Below, one piece after another: positions 10,500 to 19,621 of a stretch of 64,000 bases of DNA (the first letter of the stretch is position 1; each line of letters opens with the position of its first letter). The stretch comes from an uncultured Pseudomonadales bacterium (GTDB lineage: Bacteria > Pseudomonadota > Gammaproteobacteria > Pseudomonadales > Azotimanducaceae), in NCBI GenBank assembly GCA_937921865.1, contig CAKZWF010000033.1:1-64000 (forward strand), in the 5' to 3' direction. A program made the translations under genes and the position numbers. The notes beneath the pieces are model-generated. The model worked only from the letters and a program-made list of their open reading frames with translations. It did not search any database and was not told the DNA's origin.

Positions 10500-10584
10500 G
10501 CTGTCCTCCTGGCGGGCGCTAAAGTATGGAGCATACCGGGCGTGGTCGCCGGTGCAACTGACGTTGTCCGAAAATTGCTCCAAC

Positions 10585-11364
10585 TCACTGGGGCCCGGAG
10601 AGAATCGACTGCAGACGTCGATCGAACAGCGGAGGTTTGATTTCCAACTGCTGCTGATGGCGTTGCACTGCTGCCAACAACTCAGCAACGACTTCGGGAT
10701 GACCATCTGCCACGTTGAATCGTTCGCCGGGATCTTCCAGCAGATGGAACAACGCTGGGGGGTTCATGTTCGATGCGCTCTGGTGGCATTCCATAGGCGC
10801 CAGCCGAAATGAGCCTTAATTTCCAGGGTCCACTGCGATAAGCCTGAAGTTCGCTGCCGCGGTAATAGCTGATCGAGTTTCTTGAGCTCGGTTTCCCCTG
10901 CAACAGGGTCGGGCTGAGATCCAGGCTGTCGGGACCCGCATACCGCCTTCGAACGTCGTGCCTTTGCCGTTCGCCAGCAGACCGGCGCTGCCGCCGTGGT
11001 GGCGCATATACAGCCACGGACCGTTGTCGCTGGTAAAGAGCACCGGTGTGTCTTCAGCCAGGCCTTGTTGCTCAAGGGTGCAGGGGATCTCCCCGACGCT
11101 CCAGTCGAGTTCTTCAATCACCTCGCCATACGCTGGCCAGCCCTGGCACCGGCAAACTGCGCACTGCGGAACAAAGGCGTGTTCGGTATGCTGTAGGGGA
11201 CGTGAAGTAAAAAAGGCGAATCCGCTGCTGTTTCGATGCACTGCTGAGCTTCGCGCGTGTAGCGATGGGTCAGGGTGCGCTGGTCGACCGGCTGTTCGAT
11301 CACTTCATCCGTATAGCCTGCCTCTGATCGGGAACGGCGGATCAGCGGGACGTTCCAGTATTTT
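10585..11364 (-). pseudogene. arylsulfatase-family gene remnant (N-terminus missing, several frameshifts)
   Basis: Sulfatase segments in different minus frames: YWNVPLIRRSRSEAGYTDEVIEQPVDQRTLTHRYTREAQQCIE; VLFTSDNGPWLYMRHHGGSAGLLANGKGTTFEGGMRVP; YYRGSELQAYRSGPWKLRLISAGAYGMPPERIEHEPP; LFHLLEDPGERFNVADGHPEVVAELL. Confidence 0.8.
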
Positions 11365-12060
11365 ATCTCCGGCTCGCTCTGCGAGTCTGACTGAGTCGTC
11401 GAGCAGAACCTCGTGGTCGCCTACCTGAACGAGCATCGGAGCCAGCCGCTTAAATCACCGAACAGTGGAGATACACGGGGCTCATCGACCGCCGCGGCAC
11501 CGTGGTACAGGGCAGCCATCGGACTCAGCAGATCTGCGGAGTCCATCGGATCAAGATCCGCACGAGTTTGAGTGCTGTCGCCGCCGCCAGTGAGATCTGT
11601 CCAGGGTGATAACAGCATCACCCCGGCAGGTTGCGGTTTCCCCTGAGATTTGAGAGCCAGCAGACAGTCCAGGGTCAAACCACCACCGGCTGAGTCTCCG
11701 GCAATGACGATGCGTTCCGGCGCGATGTCGTTTGCGAGCAATCGGTCGTGGCTCGCTATGGCATCTTCTAGCGCGGCTGGATAGGGGTGTTCAGGCGCGA
11801 GCCGCTAATCGACGCCGAGTACCGGCGCCCGGCAGACCCTGGCGATCCGCCCCATCAGCTCAGCATGGGTGTTCAATGAGCCGAGCACATAGCCACCGCC
11901 GTGCAGGTACAGCACACCTCTGTCCTGCCGCCCCTCTGGTGCTGCGATGTGGCATAACCCGATGCCATTTGCGGCAAAGTCTTTTCGGTTGATGTCAGAG
12001 GCCACCGGCGTCGCCATATCTTCCATCGACTGGCGCATCGCCGCGACGTCAATCCCCTCA
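11365..12060 (-). pseudogene. alpha/beta hydrolase (HSL-like) remnant: in-frame amber stop, frameshift, both ends truncated
   Basis: GVLYLHGGGYVLGSLNTHAELMGRIARVCRAPVLGVD*RLAPEHPYPAALEDAIA (TAG where Tyr is usual), VIAGDSAGGGLTLDCLLALK, then MLVQVGDHEVLLDDSVRLAERAG in another frame. Confidence 0.82.
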
Positions 12061-12146
12061 CCGCATCATTTATTGGCGCTGCGCGGATGTTTGGACTATT
12101 TTATCTGGTCGCTGAGAGTCGGTGTGGTTTCTGGGTTGACCGTTTA

Positions 12147-12190
12147 TAGTCGTTAAAGAGTGTGGATTTAGTCGTTAAAGAGTGTGGATT
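12147..12190 (+). repeat. two perfect tandem copies of a 22-bp unit tagtcgttaaagagtgtggatt
   Basis: 12147-12168 and 12169-12190 are identical; just upstream of the TonB-dependent receptor. Confidence 0.95.
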
Positions 12191-12217
12191 GTTGAAACAA
12201 TACGAAGGATAAAAAGG

Positions 12218-14515
12218 ATGAATGGAATTCGGATTTTTATTAGCTTCTCGCTGGGTTTGATCTCTGCAATTACCTTTTCTAGCGCACACGCGGCGCAATC
12301 ATCAGAAGGCGTCATCGAAGAAATCATTGTCACCGCGCAGAAGCGGGAACAGAACCTCCAGGATACTCCTGTATCGGTCACCGCGTTCAGTGCAGATGCC
12401 ATTGTCGAGTTAGGGTTCCGCCAGTCGGTTGACATCACCGCCCAGACGCCGAATTACAGTGTCGGCTATCCGAACGGCGACACTGGCGTTCCAGCGCCGT
12501 TCATTCGAGGCGTTGGCCTTAATGACTTTGGTGTCCTCAACCAGGGACCCATTGCCGCTTACGCGGATGAGACCTATATCTCTTCCAACGCCGCGCAGAT
12601 TTTTCAGTTGATGGATGTTGAGCGAGTTGAAGTGCTGCGGGGACCGCAGGGCACGCTGTACGGTCGTAATGCGACCGGCGGTGCGATCAACTTTGTTTCC
12701 AAAAAGCCGACAAGAGAGTGGGAAGGTTGGATTCGTGGCAGCTATGGCAGCTGGGATATGGCGAAGCTGGAAGGTGCAGTGGGAGGTCCGCTCGGCGAAA
12801 CAACCGCGTTTCGCGCCTCGGTGCTGAAAACCAAATCGGATGGGTGGATGAACAACAAGTTCACCGGCAACGACCAGCAGGGAATCGATGAACTGGCTGG
12901 GCGTCTGCTGCTGGAATGGCAGCCGACAGATACCCTGAATCTGTTACTCAACATCCGTGGTGGTAAGACTGAATCTGATGCTGTTCAGTATCGCCATCTC
13001 GGCGTGTGGGATGCTGATGGCAACATGTGTTCCAACGCAGATACTCTTGCTGGCTTGTGTTCGGACATCTTTGGTTACTCAGAACAGGCGCCTTACACCA
13101 CGTTGAATGGCGTCGACGCACAGGCGGTTCCTGATTACCAGGATGGCAATTTTGACCTGGAGGCAGAAAATGACACCACCTTCTGGGGGATATCTCTAAC
13201 AGCGGACTGGCAGATTGGCGACTACCTGCTGACTTCAATAACGTCATATGACGATATGGATGATTCTCGTCCGGAGGAAACGGACGTTGGCCCTAATGAC
13301 ATTCTCACCGGTGATCTCGCAGTAAACCAGGATACGTTTGCTCAAGAGTTGCGTGTGGGCTGGGAGGGCGATCGCTGGACCTGGCTGACCGGCGCGTATT
13401 ATCTGCGGGATGAAGCGACTGACAATACGTCCTTCGATATTCTCCGGGATCTTCGGCCGTTGTTCATTGGCGATGACGTCAACTGCTCCGCACCCCCAGG
13501 TAACCCGACCGGCTTCTGTCCAGAGCAGTTTGTCCAGACTTCCAAATCCGGCACAGATCAGACCATTACCAGCTTTGCGGTGTATGCGGATACTACCGTT
13601 GACCTTACCGAGCGGCTGAAGCTGTCCACGGGCCTGCGTTACACCTATGAAGAGGTTGAGCACGATTCCTACTTCTTCTTTGATGAACCTGCCGCTGGTA
13701 ATCCGAACCAGCCAGGATTTCCCGATCAGGAAGACGTGGACTTCGATAATGTCTCCGGTCGTGCCGTGCTGGATTTCCAGATGAACGACAACCTGCTGCT
13801 CTATGGCGGTATTACCAGCGGTTTCAAAGCTGGCGGTATTCAAAGTACCAGTGATGGGATCGCCACCTACGACGAGGAAAAGCTGCTCAGTTACGAGGCT
13901 GGATTCAAGTCCACCCTCGCGGACGGACGCATCCGATTTAACGGATCTGCCTTTTACTACGATTACGATGACATGCAGGTATATGCATTCGTGATTGTTG
14001 ACGGTCTAGGGTTTTCGACGATTTCGAACGCCGCTGACTCCGAAATCTACGGCGCTGAGTTTGAACTGCAGTGGCTGCCGATCAACAACCTGTTCATCAA
14101 TCTGGGGCTTGGCTTGTTATCGACGGAGTACGAAGACTTCGTTCTGCCCGATGGAGATTTTTCGGGTAACGATGTGCCGATGTCACCCGAGGTTACCTTC
14201 AACGGGTTGGTTCAGTACGACATCGCCCTGAACCGGTTTGGCACTTTGACCCTCCAGACTGATTTCAACTATCAGGATGAGGTGTATTTCGATGCGCTGA
14301 ACAACGAGTTGCTGAGCGAAGATTCCTACTGGATATGGAATGCGCGGGCCAGCTGGAAATCGCTGGATGATCATTGGGAAGTGGCGGCATTTGGCCGTAA
14401 TCTTGGTGATGAGGAGTACATGGTGTATGCATTTGATCTGTCTTTCTTCGGGTTCAATGAAGAAATGATCGGCACACCGAGGTACTTTGGTGTTGAAGCG
14501 TCATACAAGTTCTGA
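12218..14515 (+). CDS. TonB-dependent receptor
   Basis: Signal peptide, IEEIIVTAQKREQNLQDTPVSVTAFSADAI, VLRGPQGTLYGRNATGGAINFVSKKP plug, C-term ASYKF; aagga RBS before ATG. Confidence 0.95.
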   Translation: MNGIRIFISFSLGLISAITFSSAHAAQSSEGVIEEIIVTAQKREQNLQDTPVSVTAFSADAIVELGFRQSVDITAQTPNYSVGYPNGDTGVPAPFIRGVGLNDFGVLNQGPIAAYADETYISSNAAQIFQLMDVERVEVLRGPQGTLYGRNATGGAINFVSKKPTREWEGWIRGSYGSWDMAKLEGAVGGPLGETTAFRASVLKTKSDGWMNNKFTGNDQQGIDELAGRLLLEWQPTDTLNLLLNIRGGKTESDAVQYRHLGVWDADGNMCSNADTLAGLCSDIFGYSEQAPYTTLNGVDAQAVPDYQDGNFDLEAENDTTFWGISLTADWQIGDYLLTSITSYDDMDDSRPEETDVGPNDILTGDLAVNQDTFAQELRVGWEGDRWTWLTGAYYLRDEATDNTSFDILRDLRPLFIGDDVNCSAPPGNPTGFCPEQFVQTSKSGTDQTITSFAVYADTTVDLTERLKLSTGLRYTYEEVEHDSYFFFDEPAAGNPNQPGFPDQEDVDFDNVSGRAVLDFQMNDNLLLYGGITSGFKAGGIQSTSDGIATYDEEKLLSYEAGFKSTLADGRIRFNGSAFYYDYDDMQVYAFVIVDGLGFSTISNAADSEIYGAEFELQWLPINNLFINLGLGLLSTEYEDFVLPDGDFSGNDVPMSPEVTFNGLVQYDIALNRFGTLTLQTDFNYQDEVYFDALNNELLSEDSYWIWNARASWKSLDDHWEVAAFGRNLGDEEYMVYAFDLSFFGFNEEMIGTPRYFGVEASYKF

Positions 14516-14522
14516 GGGGATA

Positions 14523-14906
14523 ATGAATCGATTGTTGAAGCTGGGTTTGGCAGTGACATTGCTGCTTGTTCTGGGCAGCTGTGGTGAAAGCAATGACTCG
14601 GCCCCTGAACCCGTAGCCGATATTGGGGCTGCTGAGGCGGACGCGCCAACTGCGGGCACACTGACCGCGCGACAGATGCAGCAGTGGTCAGACAGCTGTG
14701 CGCTTTGCCACGTTACCGGGGTCGCCGATGCCCCGGTTATCGGCAACTCAGAACAGTGGCAAGCGCGACAGGCTCAGGGCAAAGACGTGCTGCTTGCTCA
14801 TACCCTCGAAGGGTTCAACAGCATGCCGCCTCTGGGCTACTGCATGTCCTGCGAGACTGATGACTTCAGCGCGATGATTGATTTCATGATAGGAGATCTG
14901 CGATGA
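14523..14906 (+). CDS. cytochrome c5-like lipoprotein
   Basis: Lipobox LVLGSC, heme motif CALCH, C-terminal MPPLGYCMSC. Confidence 0.85.
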   Translation: MNRLLKLGLAVTLLLVLGSCGESNDSAPEPVADIGAAEADAPTAGTLTARQMQQWSDSCALCHVTGVADAPVIGNSEQWQARQAQGKDVLLAHTLEGFNSMPPLGYCMSCETDDFSAMIDFMIGDLR

Positions 14907-16267
14907 CCGGCCTGACTCGGCGTCATTTGCTGGCGGGTGGTTTGCTGGCTGCCAGCTTCGGTTTGCCGATACCCGCGCTGTCAGCGACTGCTGGTTCTAC
15001 ACCGTGGCGCAACTGGTCGGGTGGTCTGTCAGCAACCCCGGCAGGAAGATTTGCACCGGCGAGCGAAGCTGAGCTGGCTGAATTTCTCGGTTCGACCAGC
15101 GGGTCGCTGCGTCCGGTTGGTTCGGGTCATTCGTTTACCGCGCTGGTGCCCACGGACGGTCATCTGGTGGTTATTGATCAGTTAACAGGTTTGCTGGATC
15201 ACGATTCGGCCAGCATGTCGGCAACCTTCGGGGCTGGGACTCGATTGGGTGACATGGGTGAGCCCCTGGCACAGATCGGTCAGGCCATGCTGAATCTCCC
15301 GGATATCGATCGGCAGACGCTGGCAGGTGCAACCGCGACCTCAACCCACGGCACCGGCATCGGCTTCACCGGCCTCTCAGCGATGGTCACTGAGCTGCGA
15401 TTGATCACCCCGGGTGGCGAGGTGATTGACGTCAATGCACAAAGTCATCCGGATCTGTTCAATGCAGCGCGGGTCAGCCTGGGTGCACTGGGTGTTATCA
15501 CCAGAATGACGCTGCAGAACCGGGATACCTATCGGCTCAAAGCGAAGAATTGGGTGCAGCCTATTGAGGAGGTGCTGGAGAGTTTTGATGAGATGGCCGC
15601 CAGCCATCGGCACTTCGAGATGTTTCCGCTGACGCATTCGGACTACGCGCTGACGCTGTCCATTGATGAAACAGACGAGCCAATCAACAATCCGGAGCCG
15701 TCCGCAGAAGAAGCGGCCGCCTTCGACCAGGCAATGGCGATGTGGGCGCAGACACCACCCCGGGATCGGCGTCCACTGGTCAACGGGCTGGCAGAACAGA
15801 TTGGCCCCTCTGAGGCCGTAGATGTTTCTTATCGGATTCTCAGCAATGTGCGCAACAACCGCTTCAATGAGATGGAGTATTCGGTGCCCCTTGAGGCGGG
15901 TGCCGAGTGTTTGCGCGAAGTGCTGCGCACCATCAGCGAACAGGAAGTCGATGTGGTGTTTCCACTCGAATATCGCTACGTGAAACGTGACGATACCTGG
16001 CTGGGCATGAGCTCGGGTGATGAAGATCATGCAGCGATCTCGATACACCGAACCGCGTCTGAAGATTATCGTCCCTACTTTGATCTGATCGAGCCGATCT
16101 TCTGGAAGTACGGCGGCAGACCGCACTGGGGCAAGATTCACTCGCTGGGTGCAGCTGAATTGACTCAGCTGTATCCGCATTTCGCCGATTTCCAGGCGCT
16201 GCGCGCAGAACTGGATCCGCAAGGGCGAATGCTCAACGATCACCTGCGTAAGCTGTTCATCGGATGA
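14903..16267 (+). CDS. Tat-exported FAD-linked oxidase (D-arabinono-1,4-lactone / gulonolactone oxidase-like)
   Basis: MTGLTRRHLLAGGLLAASFG twin-arginine signal; RPVGSGHSFTALVPTDGHLVVIDQLTGLL; GATATSTHGTGIGFTGLSAMV; C-term RPHWGKIHSL; ATGA overlap with the cytochrome gene. Confidence 0.9.
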   Translation: MTGLTRRHLLAGGLLAASFGLPIPALSATAGSTPWRNWSGGLSATPAGRFAPASEAELAEFLGSTSGSLRPVGSGHSFTALVPTDGHLVVIDQLTGLLDHDSASMSATFGAGTRLGDMGEPLAQIGQAMLNLPDIDRQTLAGATATSTHGTGIGFTGLSAMVTELRLITPGGEVIDVNAQSHPDLFNAARVSLGALGVITRMTLQNRDTYRLKAKNWVQPIEEVLESFDEMAASHRHFEMFPLTHSDYALTLSIDETDEPINNPEPSAEEAAAFDQAMAMWAQTPPRDRRPLVNGLAEQIGPSEAVDVSYRILSNVRNNRFNEMEYSVPLEAGAECLREVLRTISEQEVDVVFPLEYRYVKRDDTWLGMSSGDEDHAAISIHRTASEDYRPYFDLIEPIFWKYGGRPHWGKIHSLGAAELTQLYPHFADFQALRAELDPQGRMLNDHLRKLFIG

Positions 16268-17529
16268 AGCGCCGCAACCTGCTGTTGGGTGGAGCCGGCG
16301 TAATGGCTGCTGCCGCGGGCGGAGCGTTGTTGTGGCGGCCGGGTGATCAGGGCGCACCACACGACGCATACTTTTCGAAGCTCAACGCATTGCTGAAGCG
16401 GTCTGGTCCAGGGCATCCGGTGATGCTGATTGATGCGCAGCGTATGGAGCACAACATTGATGTGCTGACCACCTCGGTGGGCCCGGAAAAAACCTATCGT
16501 GTTGTCGTCAAGTCGCTGCCTTCTGTACCTTTGCTGCAAGCGGTTATGGCCCGGGCGCAAACTAATGCGCTGATGGTCTTCCATCAGCCGTTTCTGAACG
16601 CGATTGCCGAAGCTTTCCCGAGTGCGGATGTGCTGCTTGGCAAGCCGATGCCGGTCACCGCGGTACGAACCTTCTATCAGAAGCTGGATGCTGATCGCTA
16701 CGATGCTCAAGGTCGGATTCAGTGGTTGATCGATAGTCGCGATCGGCTTGAACAGTATCAGACGCTGGCGCGGGAGCTGGGCGTGCGCATGCGCATCAAC
16801 TTCGAGATTGACGTTGGCCTGCATCGTGGCGGCTTGCCGTCGCCAGAAGCGCTTGTGCCACTGCTGAAAATCATCGCAGACGATCCAGTGCATCTCAGCT
16901 TCGCTGGCTTCATGGGTTATGAGCCACATCTTACCGGGCTGCAGGCGTCACTGGATGATCCGGCAGTCACTTCGGTGCTGGGTGTGTATCAGGGGTTTCT
17001 TGATGCAGCGCGAGCAGCTGGATCTGACCCTTCTAAGCTGACGCTCAACGGCGCTGGTAGTCATACCCTGAGAATTTATGAGCGTGACAGGACCATGAAC
17101 GATCTTTCCGCGGGATCGGGCGTGGTCATGCCAACGGACTTTGATACCTACCATCTCACCGACAATCGCCCGGCGCTGTTTATTGCCACACCTATCTTGA
17201 AGCGCTACGACGAACTTAAAGTGGCGGGTGATCCCTGGATCGCTGATGCTCTGTCGGCCTGGAACCCCAACATGCGCCGGCTTTACTACATATATGGGGG
17301 CTACTGGAAAGCCCGCATGGTGTCTCCGCCCGGCGTCCCCGAACCGCTGTATCAGAGCACTAATCAGAGCCCTGTCACCACTTCTACTGCGGTGGACCTG
17401 CAGGTCGACGACTACATGTTTCTGCGACCCACCCAGAGTGAACATGTGATGCTGCAATTTGGCGATCTTCTGGTGGTGAAAGACGGGCAGCTGGCGGATC
17501 GCTGGCCGGTGTTCCATCAAACTGGCTGA
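16264..17529 (+). CDS. alanine racemase / D-threonine aldolase-like PLP enzyme with Tat-like signal
   Basis: MKRRNLLLGGAGVMAAAAGGALLW; YRVVVKSLPSVPLLQAV; MRINFEIDVGLHRGG; ATGA overlap with the upstream gene. Confidence 0.8.
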   Translation: MKRRNLLLGGAGVMAAAAGGALLWRPGDQGAPHDAYFSKLNALLKRSGPGHPVMLIDAQRMEHNIDVLTTSVGPEKTYRVVVKSLPSVPLLQAVMARAQTNALMVFHQPFLNAIAEAFPSADVLLGKPMPVTAVRTFYQKLDADRYDAQGRIQWLIDSRDRLEQYQTLARELGVRMRINFEIDVGLHRGGLPSPEALVPLLKIIADDPVHLSFAGFMGYEPHLTGLQASLDDPAVTSVLGVYQGFLDAARAAGSDPSKLTLNGAGSHTLRIYERDRTMNDLSAGSGVVMPTDFDTYHLTDNRPALFIATPILKRYDELKVAGDPWIADALSAWNPNMRRLYYIYGGYWKARMVSPPGVPEPLYQSTNQSPVTTSTAVDLQVDDYMFLRPTQSEHVMLQFGDLLVVKDGQLADRWPVFHQTG

Positions 17530-17544
17530 AGCAACCCCTGTGGA

Positions 17545-17910
17545 TCAACCCAGTTCGACATAACAGGCTTGCTGGAATCTGGGTGTGCAGATACACAGAA
17601 AGACCAGATCGGTGTCGCCTGCGTTGGTGATCTTCTGGGATACGTCTGCTGGTATCTGGACGACGTCATAACGGCTGACTGTCTCTGGCGACAGACCATC
17701 GATTTCAACCAGTCCGCTGCCCTCTAAGATCACATAGCGTTCAATGGTGTTCAGTAGGGCGTGGGGTCGGGTGCTGCCTCCTGCTGGGACTCGTGCGCGG
17801 GCAATGGAGCAGCTTTCGTCAGCAGCAGCGTTGGCCAGTTCCAGGATGAAACAGCCTTCTTCAGACCAGTATTCGTCTGATTCGTCCAGGCTTCGCAGAT
17901 AGTCGCTCAA
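17545..17910 (-). CDS. cupin domain protein
   Basis: RVPAGGSTRPHALLNTIERYVILEGSGLVEIDG...VQIPADVSQKITNAGDTDLVFLCICTPRF. Confidence 0.88.
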   Translation of the reverse strand: MSDYLRSLDESDEYWSEEGCFILELANAAADESCSIARARVPAGGSTRPHALLNTIERYVILEGSGLVEIDGLSPETVSRYDVVQIPADVSQKITNAGDTDLVFLCICTPRFQQACYVELG

Positions 17911-18263
17911 AGGTCAGCGCCAAGAGTGAGTGAGTTCCATCGCCATCGAGTGAGGATGCGGAGCCAGGCCATGGCGGGCGCGGCAAAAAGTGAGATTGTT
18001 GAGAGTATCACTAATGCCCTCAAGTTCTGATTGTCGGTTGGGTTGCTGATGCCGGTCTAAGTAAGATCAGGGTAAGCGTCTGGGCTTCGAAATCAAACAA
18101 CTCGCATTGCGTGAAATGGTCGAACTCCTTATCTGCGGTGTGTTTCAATGAAGCTGAATATGGCTTTTGGCCGTCGCTGATCTGATCCAGGATCGGCGTT
18201 TTGTCACGGGCGAGCCCGGCCGGCGTTGGACCGGAGGAACAGGACTGAGAAAATGAGAAATCT

Positions 18264-18773
18264 ATGAATATTCTGAAATTCAATCGAGCAGAATCGGGCA
18301 GATTCAAACTGACCAGTGTTATCTGCGCTATATGTTTCGCCTGGTGCGGTCTGTTTGTGCCGCAAGCCAGCGCTGACCTCTATGTCTATCCGGCAAAAGG
18401 ACAGAGTCAGGAGCAGCAGAACGAAGACAAGGGCGCGTGTATGGGCTTTGCCAAGCAACAAACAGGTTTTGATCCAATGGCGACACCAACAGCGACCTCA
18501 GCGCCGCCGCCGTCCGAAGGCGGTGCCGGCAAAGGACTGGTGGGTGGCGCTCTGCTGGGTACTGCCATCGGAGCGATTGCCGGAGATACCGGTAAGGGTG
18601 CGGCGATAGGTGCGGTGAGCGGCGGTCTGTTTGGTGGCATGCGCAAGGAAAACAGCCGCAATGAGCAGCAGCAGTGGGCCAATCAGCAGGCATCGCAGTA
18701 CGCGGCTGGGCGGGATAACTACAACCGCGCATATTCAGCCTGTCTGCAGGGCCGCGGCTATACGGTTAATTAG
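18264..18773 (+). CDS. glycine-zipper secreted/membrane protein
   Basis: Signal peptide, then GGAGKGLVGGALLGTAIGAIAGDTGKGAAIGAVSGGLFGG. Confidence 0.78.
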   Translation: MNILKFNRAESGRFKLTSVICAICFAWCGLFVPQASADLYVYPAKGQSQEQQNEDKGACMGFAKQQTGFDPMATPTATSAPPPSEGGAGKGLVGGALLGTAIGAIAGDTGKGAAIGAVSGGLFGGMRKENSRNEQQQWANQQASQYAAGRDNYNRAYSACLQGRGYTVN

Positions 18774-18783
18774 GAGCTTCGAC

Positions 18784-19215
18784 GTGAAAACAGTAAAAAC
18801 TACGATTGCGACGATGTCTCTGATCGTACTCAGCACGCCTGTCTGGGCTGCGGACTTTGACGGTAAAATCAATCTGTTGTGTACGGCGACTGAAATCTAT
18901 GAGTGTGACGCAGCACATGGTTGCCGAGTCCTCGATGCAGAAGACGCCTATCACCTGCAACATCTCAACGTCGATGTGAAAAACAAGAACATATCACTAG
19001 CTCATCTGGAGACTGGCTTTTCGAGCGCGATTGAGCGGGTCGAGACTGTTGAAGACAAAGTGGTCTTCCAGGGCATCGAAGCAGGGACGCCGGATCAGGA
19101 CGATGGTGGTGGTTGGACCGTAACCGTGGATAGACGGTATGGCTCCATGGTTTTTACCATGGCGGGCAACGGCTACTCCTTCAACGGTTTTGGAGGTTGT
19201 GTCCCAGCCCGTTAG
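18784..19215 (+). CDS. small secreted hypothetical protein
   Basis: GTG start, signal peptide MKTVKTTIATMSLIVLSTPVWAA, continuous frame to 19215. Confidence 0.6.
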   Translation: MKTVKTTIATMSLIVLSTPVWAADFDGKINLLCTATEIYECDAAHGCRVLDAEDAYHLQHLNVDVKNKNISLAHLETGFSSAIERVETVEDKVVFQGIEAGTPDQDDGGGWTVTVDRRYGSMVFTMAGNGYSFNGFGGCVPAR

Positions 19216-19218
19216 CAG

Positions 19219-19614
19219 TCATCGCTGTGCAAGCGGCTTTCGTCTTAGCAGCCACAACAGCAGATTCCTTGCCGTGACCAGAACCTGGTAGATCAGCGCG
19301 GAGCGCGCTGACTGCCTGAACACTGCGCTGTTGATTCGATTGAAGCGGTCGCTGGCGCTGCTCAGCAGCGCCAGTTGCTCTACACAGGCTGCACCGTGGT
19401 AAGTCTGTGTTGCCAACCCTTCGTGTATTTTGAGAACCATACCCTTATCCAGATCCATACCCTCGGCTAACAGTCGAGGGTATGTGTCAGGATGCTGGTC
19501 CGCGTCGATCAGCTGCAGATCCAGATGCTGACGCAGTCTGAGCAGCTGCACGTAGCGGCTGCAGAATGGACACTCGCCGTCGTAAATCAGACTGGCCTTC
19601 GGTCTGGCCGACAA
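19219..19614 (-). CDS. DCC-family (DUF393) thiol-disulfide oxidoreductase-like protein
   Basis: LIYDGECPFCSRYVQLLRLR. Confidence 0.85.
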   Translation of the reverse strand: MSARPKASLIYDGECPFCSRYVQLLRLRQHLDLQLIDADQHPDTYPRLLAEGMDLDKGMVLKIHEGLATQTYHGAACVEQLALLSSASDRFNRINSAVFRQSARSALIYQVLVTARNLLLWLLRRKPLAQR

Positions 19615-19621
19615 GATTCGA

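Noticed and set aside
10585-12060. Further selenocysteine or programmed frameshift sites in the sulfatase/hydrolase region
   Set aside because: Several different frames, an amber stop and missing gene ends point to ordinary decay, not recoding.
15377-16369. 330-aa frame antisense to the FAD oxidase
   Set aside because: Shadow frame; the sense strand has an intact Tat signal, FAD-binding motifs and translational coupling.
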